NCBI GenBank assembly: GCA_032433595.1
Contig: JASWJB010000057.1
Location: 107,072 to 171,071 of the forward strand
DNA length: 64,000 nt
Direction: 5' to 3'
DNA from: Conoideocrella luteorostrata
Taxonomy: Eukaryota > Ascomycota > Sordariomycetes > Hypocreales > Clavicipitaceae
Both the position numbers and the translations under genes were made by a program. Positions 36,752-47,100 of this stretch are shown one piece after another. The notes beneath the pieces are model-generated. The model worked only from the letters and a program-made list of their open reading frames with translations, did no database searches and was not told where the DNA came from. The first letter of the stretch is position 1. Each line of letters opens with the position of its first letter.

Positions 36752-39700
36752 ATGGCTTTCCAAACCAATATTCTTAGGGATGGCGAGTGGGTGACCGAGA
36801 CGGTCAACCTGCAGGCCGCCCTTGAGGCGTCAGCGACTCCTAAAGCTGCAGCTCGAACCCATCCAGATCCTCCACGCTGCGGCATTTTATCTCGAACAAT
36901 AGTAGAAAGCCCTATAGTTCAATGGATTCTACCAGTTCGCTTGAGATCCAAGGCACAAAACGATATTGCCTTTATTGGAGTAAGTCACCCGCATGTGCCT
37001 TTCTTTCATCTGCCGCCTGTCTTCGGTTACACCGTTTGAAATATCACGCAGCAATTTGTCTACGTTCCTACAACGCCGGGTAAAGCAGTAGAACAGCGAT
37101 ATTTATCGATGACTACAGTTTCGGACACTTTTCCCTTAACGATGCTTTTCTAATCGGTTTCGTAGGACCACTTCGTCCAGATAAGCGAGCTTCGGGAAGA
37201 CGGTCAAGTTCATGAGGTCGTGCGGAAAAGCGACTTTGGCTGTCGCATCCGAGGAGCTATTGTGCTCGGAAATTCCCTCCAGCATGGTCTGGTCGACGAT
37301 GACCTAGCAAGCAATGTAAAGACTAAGGACGAGGACACATTGATGCGGGACTCGGCCGAAGCTACGGATCCTCTCTATCCTCGATCCCTACCACCGCAGT
37401 TCTTAGTGCTGATGCTAGAGAGCGGAGATACTATTTATGTCTTTTTACACCAGAAGCAAGACTTGTCTTTGGAGTTCATCTTGAATAGGCACAAGAGCCC
37501 TAGAAACCTGACCTACTTTGGCTTCCATCTATCCGTGGATCCTTCATCACGCTATATGGCAGCAGCATCGCCGGACGGAGTTCTTGTTATGTACGAAATG
37601 GAATCTATGCGACACATGAATGAACAATATCGTATGCGAGGATCTTTTGAACCCGTTAAATCCATTCGAATTCGCGCAATCCAAGGAGTCCTACATAAGC
37701 TAGAGTTCTTATACCCTCGACCAGAAGATGACTATCACATCATTCTCCTGTTAATTGTCACAAGAAAGGAAAGGAGCTCCGCGGAGCCGGTGACTCGCTT
37801 GGTCACATACGAGTGGGAGGTCGGTGACAACCTCAAAGAGGTACTATCCGAGGAGAAAACTGGACACAGGCTGCCCATGGACCATCGGATGCCGACAATG
37901 ATAATACCGTTGCGTTTCAACACGTCGTTTTTCGTTGTTTCGCAGCCAGATATTATTGTAGTGAAGAACTGCCTCTCTGGAGTCCCAAGGTTTGAAGCCC
38001 TTGACACATACCCACCTGAAAAGACGTCGATGCATCACGGCGCCTCGGAGAAACCTCTATGGACGGCATGGTCTAGGCCATTCCGCAGGAAGAAGTATTT
38101 TGAGAAGACCGACATCATATACATAGCGCGTGAGGACGGAGCTATCATCCATGTCGAGATTGACGTCCCGGAGCTGGTACCATCCGTCACAAACGTGGGC
38201 TGCTTGGACACAAATATCAATACGGCCTTCACAACTGCATACGACGTTTTCACCGATGTTTTAATTATCGGCGGCGATTCTGGCCCAGGAGGCATCTGGA
38301 AGGTAAACGCCTACCAGAAACCAGCACAGTCTGGCACCGCCAGTTTCATTTCATACTCATGAACATCTTTGCTAACATAATATTCTGTGTAGCTGGCACC
38401 ACGAACGGATCTCGAGCAAGTCAGTGTGCTGCCGAATTGGTCACCAGTGGTTGACATAGCAACATCTAGTTGGCGGTCTTTCAGAAATTCCACACTAGAG
38501 CATAGGGGCTTGACCTCCCGAGACCTCGAGACAAACAGATTTCTGGCCAAGCCGGACAGTTTATTCAGTGCTTCTGGGCGGGGGTTGAAGGGCAATTTGA
38601 CCCAGTGGAGATGGGGTATTCAAGGAAGAATCGGCTTGGATATCGAATCCGGCGAGCCTGTAAGGCGCTCATGGGGGTTCTCCATTGATGGTCCCAGTGG
38701 GCGTGGCTTATATGGTTTACTAGCCTTACCCAACTCCTCTATTGTCCTTAATTTCTCAGGAGACTTCAGTCAAGTCGACTCGTTGGGACCTGACAGCACT
38801 GGATTTGACTTGGCTTTCCGAACTCTGTATGCTTGCCAAACAAAGTCCGGCCTCATAATCCAAACTACAGAATCATCCATCTCTTTGATGTCGGGCTCAC
38901 AATTGGCACGTCACTCGCTAGAAAGTGTTCTGGGGATAGCGGGCATCAGCGCAGAGAATGCTTTTTATACAAATGACCTGCTTGTTCTGTCCACATACAA
39001 CAAGTCTAGCTCTCAGATTTACATCATTCGAATCGAAGGAATGGCTGTTAGTCTTGTTAGTGATTGGGGAATCGCTGGCGAGGTTACTTGCGTGTCACTT
39101 TTTAAAATGGCTGACAATTCTTTTGTGATTGTCTGCTCCCTTGTGGGCAGGACGTCATGGATTTCAGTCTATTCATTGGAAGGGAAGCCAATAGTCAACG
39201 AAGCGTTCGATAAAATGCAAGGTAAATTGATAACTGTCCAAGTTTTGGTATCGTTTCACCACTAACTACCTTGATCTTTTAGTTGGCGAATATGCGCGAG
39301 AAATGGAAAGTAATTCAAGTGCTTTTGAACCCCTGACCAGCATTTGCGTAGTTCGTGAAGGCACCGAAGCTTCTGATTTTGTTGCTGGCACTCGTTGCGG
39401 ACACTTGCTCAACATTCGAATTTCAGACACGGCTGTAAACCCCGTCTCTTGGAATGCCGAAGTAATGGGCGTGGCCCCGGTTGATGTCTCCCCAGCACAT
39501 GGCCAATTTGATGGCAACGTTGCAGCAGTGGTCTGCTGTGACAATAATCTCATCATGATGTCAAAATTTTCCGAACAGACTCTTAAATTCCAGACTAAGA
39601 ACTTCATATGGTTGACGGACTCTAATGACTCTTCATTGCCATCGCCATCGGTCCACTCAGCTTTTAGCATTGGCCACAGCTTATCCGGATATGCCGGGCA

Positions 39701-41111
39701 CATGTCGCTCATGTTACTTTCGGGGTCGAGACTTTTGCTTGCGGATATTTGGCCGCACTATGCTCTTGTTCCAAGATGCCTTCGAACGGACGGGACCCCG
39801 ACACGGATAATATTTTCGCATACATGGAACTGTTTAGTGGTTGCGTTACTCCAGGACGACAAACCTACACTTTTATTTATCGACCCTGATACTGGAATGC
39901 ATATCGCAGACGCTTCAGATAAGGATAAAAATCCTTCCGAGTTTATATCTGGCCTCGGTCATTCCGGCGACAGAATATATGGTCTTTGTGAATGGCTCTA
40001 TGTCAAAGACGGGAAAACATTTGCCTTTATCCTCGTAGCTACTAAGGACGGTAGGCTTCTTATCGTCTCGGTTAACAAGCTGGAATCTCAAAAGGGTGTT
40101 GCGACCGGAAGACGGCTGCAATATTGGACACGGTATAAAAAAGTGTTTGACAGCCCTGTTTACTCTGTGGTTGGAGATGATGAAGGCATCATATTCTGTG
40201 TAGAGCGGACGATTCATTGGGATGTTCTGGACCTGGCGGAGAAAAGGTTGAGGCAGATGAATCAGTATGAATTGGACTCCCCCGCAACGTCACTGCAAGT
40301 TTCGAATGGCAAGATCCTGGCTCTAACTGCTTTGCACTCCCTTGAGGTGATTGACCACAGGTCTGGGGAAAGTGGCGATATGGCCCTAGTACACACGGAT
40401 AGGATCTCTCGGGCTACTATCCATATGGCCGATATCGGTGCAGACAGTCGAGACTCAGTAGACAGTCCATGGCCTGTGACCATGCTATCGGACCACAGGG
40501 GTGGGCTTGCAGGAGTCTGGGTGCCTTGGGGTCACCAAAACAAGGAGTTCGAGATTGTATTTGAAGGTTCATTACCAACTTCGGTGAGACGGTTTGCACA
40601 AGCCAAGACCTGGCCTCTCTGGCTGGATTCCGGAACACGGGATCGGTATGGAGCAATAGCGAGTACAAATAATGGCTGCGAGTTGTTTGGGGTCTCACTT
40701 GATGGCTCATTGCGGCATTTCACACTCATCAATTACGAGCTTTGGCGCTTTTTGAAATTGCTTCAGAACTTGGCACAACGAAGCTCGTCATTAAACCCCC
40801 TGGCTGTGGGTTCGTTAGATTCCGATAATATGGATTGGGATGATGTCGAAATCGAGCCGCGGCTTCATCCGAAGCTAATGCACATCAATGGCGACTTACT
40901 GGGGCTCTGCTTTGGAAATCGGTTGCTTGAGAAGCTAGTGAGAAAAAATGATAAGCTGAAAGTCTTTCGCGAGTACCTTGACGGACTTGAAGGCGGTCGA
41001 TGGACTGATAGCTTCAGAGATAACATTTGCCATTCAGAGGAGGACCGGCAGGATGCATATTTTAAGTTGGGATACGACGTTCTCGACTATCTTTTGACCC
41101 CCGTGCTGTAA
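36752..41111 (+). CDS. MMS1_N / CPSF-A superfamily beta-propeller protein (DDB1/Rse1-like)
   Basis: Large WD-like triple beta-propeller scaffold of the superfamily that includes DDB1, Mms1, Rse1/SF3b3 and Cft1/CPSF160. Exons 36752-36979, 37166-38302, 38393-39221 and 39283-41111 join to 1340 aa. Typical N-terminal blocks are visible: SRTIVESPIVQWILP, then NDIAFIG|DHFVQISELREDGQ across intron 1, then DFGCRIRGA. Propeller-type repeats rich in LLVLSTY/GLLIV strands follow. The C-terminus (LLGLCFGNRLLEKLV, DGLEGGRWTDSFRD, DVLDYLLTPVL) resembles the CPSF-A domain. It is not the canonical splicing Rse1 or Cft1 by eye, and looks like the extra filamentous-fungal paralogue often labelled thermotolerance protein. 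Intron 1 is 186 nt. A short internal open stretch there cannot be included without breaking frame. Partner complex unknown. Confidence 0.82.
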
Positions 41112-41317
41112 GATCCTGTAACTTTCATGGCTTGTCTTAGATTTACAAAGAATAATTCGGATTGAGCTTGAACGTATGCTAGATTTTCCCCGTTTGTGGT
41201 GAGTGAAGTTGGTATGGCCGCAGCCCCTCTCAACACATCTATTCACGTGCACAGGCGCAAGGAAAACAAAACTCTGCACTCACCCATCTTGATTTATTTG
41301 AAAACTATGGCGCCAAG

Positions 41318-41427
41318 TTTGCTGTTTACATGTTTGCTGTTTACATGTTTGCTGTTTACATGTTTGCTGTTTACATGTTTGCTGTTTACATGTTTGCTGT
41401 TTACATGTTTGCTGTTTACATGTTTGC
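41318..41427. repeat. Seven-copy 15-bp tandem repeat (unit TTTGCTGTTTACATG)
   Basis: Seven identical units, 41318-41422, plus a partial eighth (TTTGC, 41423-41427). There is no base change between units, which points to recent expansion. Each unit contains TGTTTACA, which is the forkhead-type core TGTAAACA read on the other strand. The array starts 207 b after the stop of the preceding gene and ends ~950 b before eIF5B. It is open in all + frames (LLFTC repeat), but no gene spans it. Confidence 0.95.
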
Positions 41428-41929
41428 GGTACCTTAAGTGGTCGGGACTGAGTGTTTGAGCGGCTTGGCCAAGGTTTTCGGATGTACCCCCCGTGGAGCC
41501 AGCCCTACCCCCCTCAAAAACGAACTGTCATGTACTCCGTAGTTACGGAGTAGTTAAGCCTGAGGTGAAGGAGGCCTTATCAACATATTGGCACCGCGGG
41601 CAATATCAAACATCCGTGGTTATTTGTTGATCTTACAAGTATTAGATACAACAACTGTCTGTAATTATTTACTCTTCTCGGTTTCACCTATAAAATCCGC
41701 CTAAATAGCACACCCTGGCGCCTACTCTCACTGCAGCCCTACGTTCCACGACCGCCGCTTTCCTGGCGTTTCGCGCAGCGTTGAGGCCAATAGTTCCGTT
41801 AGCTACCTGCCAGAGTCGTGTCTTTCATCCACATTTGATACGTATGCTGAGTAAACCCATTGCCACTCTAGTATTTCCCATGCAGAGTACGGCGTAACGG
41901 AGAACGTACTCCGCCAATCCATAGGTACG

Positions 41930-42029
41930 TATAGTGAGGGTCCAATAATTTCCAACCCAGGTTGCGTGCCGCAACGCGACTATGGGGGTTGGAAATTTAT
42001 GGGCACGACTGTACTCCGTAGGTACCAAG
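41930..42029. repeat. Dispersed nested-hairpin repeat, copy 2
   Basis: Near-identical to 12131-12225. The inverted arms TTTCCAACCC/GGGTTGGAAA are kept, and the inner loop forms a perfect GTTGCG-TGC-CGCAAC hairpin. It differs by a few substitutions, a small indel and a 7-b insertion that creates a TACTCCGTA element (42012-42020). It lies ~350 b upstream of eIF5B. No coding potential. Confidence 0.75.
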
Positions 42030-42381
42030 GTAACCAACCTTAGTATGCAGTCTCGGTACAAATTTTGGCGGGTCTTCCATTGCTTTGCCCAACCCGCCGC
42101 CAGTCAACCACTACTTGAGCTGACCCCTCCATAGTGCCTGGCCGTCACATAGAATCTTCACAGGCAATCACCGATATTTTTTTAGGGCAACAATCCACAA
42201 ATCAGTCAACGACTATTGCCTAATCTACTGTCCCAATCTCCTTTTTCCCTGTTTTCGCTCTCACCTTTCCAATTTTTTTCCCCCTTCCGCTTTTAGTTCT
42301 TTCCGTTCCATTTCCCGCTGGGTAGTACTTCGTGGTCCTTGGACCTGAGATATCGCTGTGCAACTGAACGACTCATCCACA

Positions 42382-45300
42382 ATGCCAGCCAAGAAGGGTA
42401 ATAGGAAGGCCCAGGATGACTGGGAAGCCGATTTGGGTGAAACCATTCCTCCTGCTAGTGCCGCTGCGACAGAGTCAAACGATGCCACTGCCGATCCCAA
42501 TGGTGACGACGATGCCACAGGCAGCGGGGGCCTGATGGCCATGCTGCGGAAAAATAAGGAAAAGCGAAAGAAGAAGGGTTTAGCAGATGATGACTTCGTC
42601 CAGGGGGAGGACGCTTCCGGTGTTGAACCAGCCGAAGATTTATCTAACAAGGCACGGCAAGAAGCCACCCTTGATGACGAGTTTGCGGTCACTGGGAAAA
42701 AGGGTAAAGGCGGCAAAGGGAAGCCTACTAATAAAAAGGACGGGCCTGAAGATGGGGAAGATGGAGACTCAGGCAGAATCCTCACAAAAGCTGAGAAAGA
42801 AAAGCTCAAAAAGGAACGGGAAAAGCAGCGCAAGAAGGAACAAGTACGTCACAGCACCTTATCTCACACTTCAACATTATCGTCTCTTTGTCAACCAACC
42901 TTACATTCTCAAGCTGTATGACATACACTTAATTCCGGCCTACGGATACCTAACTCTCTGATTGATCTTAGGCAGCGAAGAAAAAGACTACAGCCCCGGC
43001 TAAGTCAGCGGAAACAGTGAAGGCAACAACCTCTGCTAAGGATACTACATCGACACCAGATATGGCTCAAGAACCAACAGCTGAAACCGGAGGCAAAAAG
43101 AAAAAGATTCCCGCTCACCTTGCCATGATTCAGAAGCAACAGGAAGAAATGCGCAAGCGGAAGGAGGAAGCAGAGCGTCTTCAAGCTGAGGCAAAAGCTC
43201 GAGCTGAGCGAGAAGAACAATTGGAGGAAGAGGAGATACGGCGTCGGGAGGAAGCCAAAGCTCTCAAGAAGCAGAAGGAGAAGGAGAAGATCGAACAACT
43301 CAAGAAGGAGGGCAAATTTCTTACCAAGGCTCAAAAGGAGGAGAAAGCACGAAACGAAAAAAAGCTCCAGCAGATGTTAGCAGCTGGGATAAAGGTTGGT
43401 CCTCAAGAGGCCAATGACGAGCCAAAAAAGAAGGCTGTTTATGACAGTAGGAAGAAGAAAGGGAGAAATGACAAGGCAAGTGATTGTGACCAAGAACATC
43501 ACTTTCAGAATGCGAATTTTTAATGCTGACGGCCTGCAAAAGGTTGACGAAGAAGCCGTATTAGCCGAAGCCGCCGAAAGAGCTCGCATTCAGGCCGAGA
43601 AGGCACTCAAAGAAGCAGAGGAAGCGGCCGCGCTTGAGAAGGCCGAGGCAGAGGCCAAGGCTGCCGCCGAGAAGGTCACTGCCGAAAGTGATATAGAGGA
43701 TGACTGGGAAGCTGCTGCTGCCTCGGATAGTGACGTTAAAGACAGCTGGGATGCTGATTCAGACGAAGAGGCCGAAAAAAAGGCTGGTGCTAACATCAAC
43801 GGTACAGATAAGAATGATGAAGACGAATCTGAATCTGAATCCGAAGATGAGGAATTATCGGCTGTCCGACAAGCCGAGATGCAGCGCAAAAAGGAGGCGG
43901 CTGAGAGGAGAGAAATTGCCCATAAAGCCGCGCTTGCTGCGCGCTCAGAGGACAATCTGCGATCTCCTATCTGCTGTATCTTGGGTCATGTCGATACCGG
44001 CAAGACCAAATTGCTTGATAAGATTCGTCAAACTAACGTACAGGAAGGGGAGGCTGGCGGTATCACGCAACAGATTGGTGCCACATACTTCCCGGTTGAT
44101 GCCATCCAGCAAAAGACTGCCGTAGTCAATCAGGACGACAAGTTTGAATTCAAAGTACCCGGTCTTCTGGTTATTGACACCCCTGGCCACGAGTCTTTTT
44201 CCAATTTGCGTTCTCGTGGCTCATCTCTTTGCAACATTGCCATTTTGGTCGTGGATATTATGCATGGGCTGGAACCTCAGACTCTGGAATCTATGCGTCT
44301 TCTCCGAGACAGAAAGACTCCCTTCATTGTCGCCCTAAACAAGATCGACAGACTTTATGGATGGAAGAAAGTTGATAACAATGGATTCCGAGAGAGCTTG
44401 GCCCTTCAGAACAAAGCCGTTCACAACGAGTTCAAGAAGCGTCTGGAGGACACTAAGGTGGCATTTGCTGAACAAGGGTTCAACTCGGAACTTTTCTATG
44501 AGAACAAGTCCATGTCTAAAGTTGTCTCACTAGTACCAACGTCAGCTCACACAGGTGAAGGTATTCCTGACATGCTGAAACTGATAGTTCAGCTTACTCA
44601 GGAGCGCATGGTTGGCTCCCTGATGTACTTATCAGAAGTTCAAGCTACAGTTCTGGAGGTCAAAGCTATTGAAGGGTTTGGTATGACCATCGATGTCATC
44701 CTATCTAACGGTATACTAAGGGAAGGCGATCGAATTGTGATCTGCGGCACAGAGGGTGCTATAAAGACCAATATTCGAGCACTACTAACCCCAGCGCCGC
44801 TACGCGAACTGCGTCTGAAGTCGCAATATGTTCACAATAAGGAGGTCAAGGCAGCTCTTGGTGTGAAGATCAGCGCGCCCGGTCTTGAAGGTGCTATTGC
44901 GGGCTCCAGACTCATGGTTGTCGGTCCTGACGATGACGAAGAAGATATCGAGGACGAGGTTGTGGCTGACTTGGCTAGCTTGTTGAGTAGAGTGGAGAAA
45001 ACTGGCCGTGGTGTCAGTGTGCAAGCATCTACTCTCGGCTCCCTGGAAGCTTTGCTGGACTTTTTGAAAGAATGCAAAATCCCCGTTGCGAATGTCGGAA
45101 TCGGTCCCGTCTACAAGCGGGATGTTATGCAGTGCGGTATTATGTTGGAAAAGGCTCCAGACTATGCTGTGATGCTCTGCTTTGATGTCAAAGTTGACAA
45201 GGAGGCACAGGCATACGCTGAAGAACAAGGCATAAAAGTATTTACTGCGGACATTATTTACCACTTGTTTGATAATTTCACAAAACACATGGCGGAAATG

Positions 45301-45839
45301 TTGGAGAAGAAGAAGGAAGAGTCTAAGATGTTGGCCGTCTTCCCCTGCGTGTTGAAGCCCGTTGCTGTGTTCAACAAAACTGGACCTATAGTCATAGGTG
45401 TCGACGTTGTAGATGGCCAGCTTAAGATTAACACACCGATGGCTGCTGTCAAAACGAATCCTGTGACTGGCGTCAAAGAGGTCATTAGTCTTGGCAGAGT
45501 GTGAGTTCATTTCTTATCCGAACGAATTTAATTACACTATTTAGTCGAATTCTGCAGAGGTTGTATAGCGATACTAACGGCACATGCTCTAGGACTTCTA
45601 TAGAAAGAGACCATAAGCAAATCCCGGTATGCAAGAAGGGTCAGCCATCAGTTGCCGTGAAGATCGAGATGGGTGGCCACCAACCCATGTACGGACGACA
45701 GCTGGAGGAGGCAGACAGCTTGTATAGTTTGATTTCTCGCGCCAGCATCGATTGCCTCAAGGAGTTTTACCGCAAGGACGTCAGCAATGACGAGTGGCAA
45801 CTAATTATCAAGTTGAAGCCTCTTTTCGATATCAACTGA
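42382..45839 (+). CDS. fun12: Translation initiation factor eIF5B (IF2 family GTPase)
   Basis: GTPase that joins the 60S subunit to the 48S complex together with eIF1A. Exons 42382-42843, 42972-43475, 43543-45500 and 45593-45839 join to 1056 aa. The first ~450 residues are a charged Lys/Glu-rich region ([21 protein letters not shown]), as in Fun12. The G domain has G1 [12 protein letters not shown] (~469), switch [15 protein letters not shown]3 DTPGHE (~533) and G4 NKID (~587). Domain II has GYGMTIDV-type strand [15 protein letters not shown]. Domain III ([18 protein letters not shown]) and domain IV ([13 protein letters not shown] ... KLKPLFDIN) follow. Intron 2 (43476-43542) has a GC donor (AAG|GCAAGT) with a CTGAC branch. 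The last intron carries a TACTAAC branch. G3 is DTPGHE, so the catalytic His is present. Confidence 0.97.
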
Positions 45840-47100
45840 TGAAGAGTTGGCCTCGTGGCGCTAGTTTGATTTCCCGAGTTAGTCAACACCGTGTTTCATG
45901 GTTAGTCCGCTTTCCACCAGTGCTTGGGCGTCCTAGATGTATGAGTGTCTAGACAGACTTATTGGGCCGAGATTGTTACTGGCCAATCCTTACGTAGGCT
46001 GGTTTAAATTTCCTGGGTTTTGTACAGCTGGGGGCAAAAGTCGAGATGATGATCGAGTAACAGCAGAAAAATCAATGCGAAGTGTTGAAACGGGATATTG
46101 GTGTTTCTCTGAACAAAGTAATCAGATAGGAAGAGACAACTGAAATGCGAGCCCATTTACTCCGTACTCCAAGGCACATCTCCGTTACAAGGGGCTATAA
46201 GTATCAACACTGCCTGCCACACAGTTATCCATCACCCAAGGCGGAGAAAATTGTTCCCATCCGTTTGTTTCTAGCTGATTGTAGCCACTGCTTGAAAAGA
46301 GGCTTGTTTAGTTCGCTGTGTTTAGACGTCGCCATTTTGTGAGTATCCTTGGTAGTACTTCGCCATGGTGAATAGAGATGACGTATAACTTCAGTGAACA
46401 AAACCTGTCAAAATACCGCGGGTCTTCTGGCTGGTTCTAGAAAATTCTTCCAGCTTCTACTGGCAACTGGAAGAAAAATGGGAGGTACATGTGGCTTCAA
46501 TGGCGGGGTATGGATTGTTTTGTACTCTGCAACTCTACCTTGGCGGGCGAGGTACTCGGTACCGGCACAAAATTGAACGGCTCTACAGCAGCGTCGTTAA
46601 GTACCTCGATTCGGCTCCGGGCCTAAATGGCTAGCCTGAATGAAGCCTGACGTTGCCAGCCCCTCTACTGAGCGCGCCCCATAACTAATACGCTGGTCCT
46701 GCTGTCTTTACTCCGTACCCATCGTCTTTTTGTTGTTTTTTTGGGTTTGACCCTCAAAAATACTGCTCTCACACCGCCCACCAACGAAAAGTTCGTTCTG
46801 CCTCGACGATCAGCCCCTCCAACATACTTGAGTTGACTTCGACTTGCGACACAAATCTTGCTCCCTCTCTGTTAGTTATTTGTGGCTCACACACACGACT
46901 TCTGCACCACGGTTTTCATCACCGACAACGCTATTACTCTTTTCCGACACCCCTCCCCCCCCTCCCTGGTTCTTGGACGCATAGTCTGTCAATCTTCCGT
47001 GCCACCCCGCGTCCCCCTCCGAGTCGAGATAAGCGATAAAGACGACCGGAAGACATAGAAATCACGACGTAGAGTGACAACTCTACGCACAACAGGCATA
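45840..47100. other. Spacer and promoter region of Hsp88
   Basis: Contains the eIF5B 3' flank, two TACTCCGTA elements (46158-46170 and 46709-46718), the heat-shock element at 46435-46447, and a C/T-rich leader with a run of Cs (about 46950-46970) just before Hsp88. No gene. Confidence 0.6.
46435..46447. promoter_or_regulatory. Perfect heat-shock element upstream of Hsp88
   Basis: TTCTAGAAAATTC matches TTCnnGAAnnTTC exactly (three alternating units). TTC and CTTC-type units continue to ~46456. It lies 654 b upstream of the Hsp88 start. Hsf1 binding is inferred; the match plus a chaperone target make it likely. Confidence 0.6.

Larger units (their letters stand above)
41112..42381. other. Spacer between MMS1_N-type gene and eIF5B
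   Basis: Holds the seven-unit 15-bp tandem array (41318-41427), an inverted TACTCCGTA pair (41533-41552), and the second copy of the dispersed hairpin repeat (41930-42029). A CT-rich leader lies just before eIF5B (about 42235-42320). No gene. Confidence 0.65.

Noticed and set aside
36980..37165. Possible extra exon (QFVYVPTTP) inside intron 1 of the MMS1_N-type gene
   Set aside because: Including it shifts the downstream frame, while direct joining gives the conserved FIG-DHFVQISELREDGQ block.
41196..41459. Open frame spanning the 15-bp tandem repeat (LLFTC repeat protein)
   Set aside because: The repeat unit is a multiple of three with no stop, so openness is automatic; flanks do not look coding.
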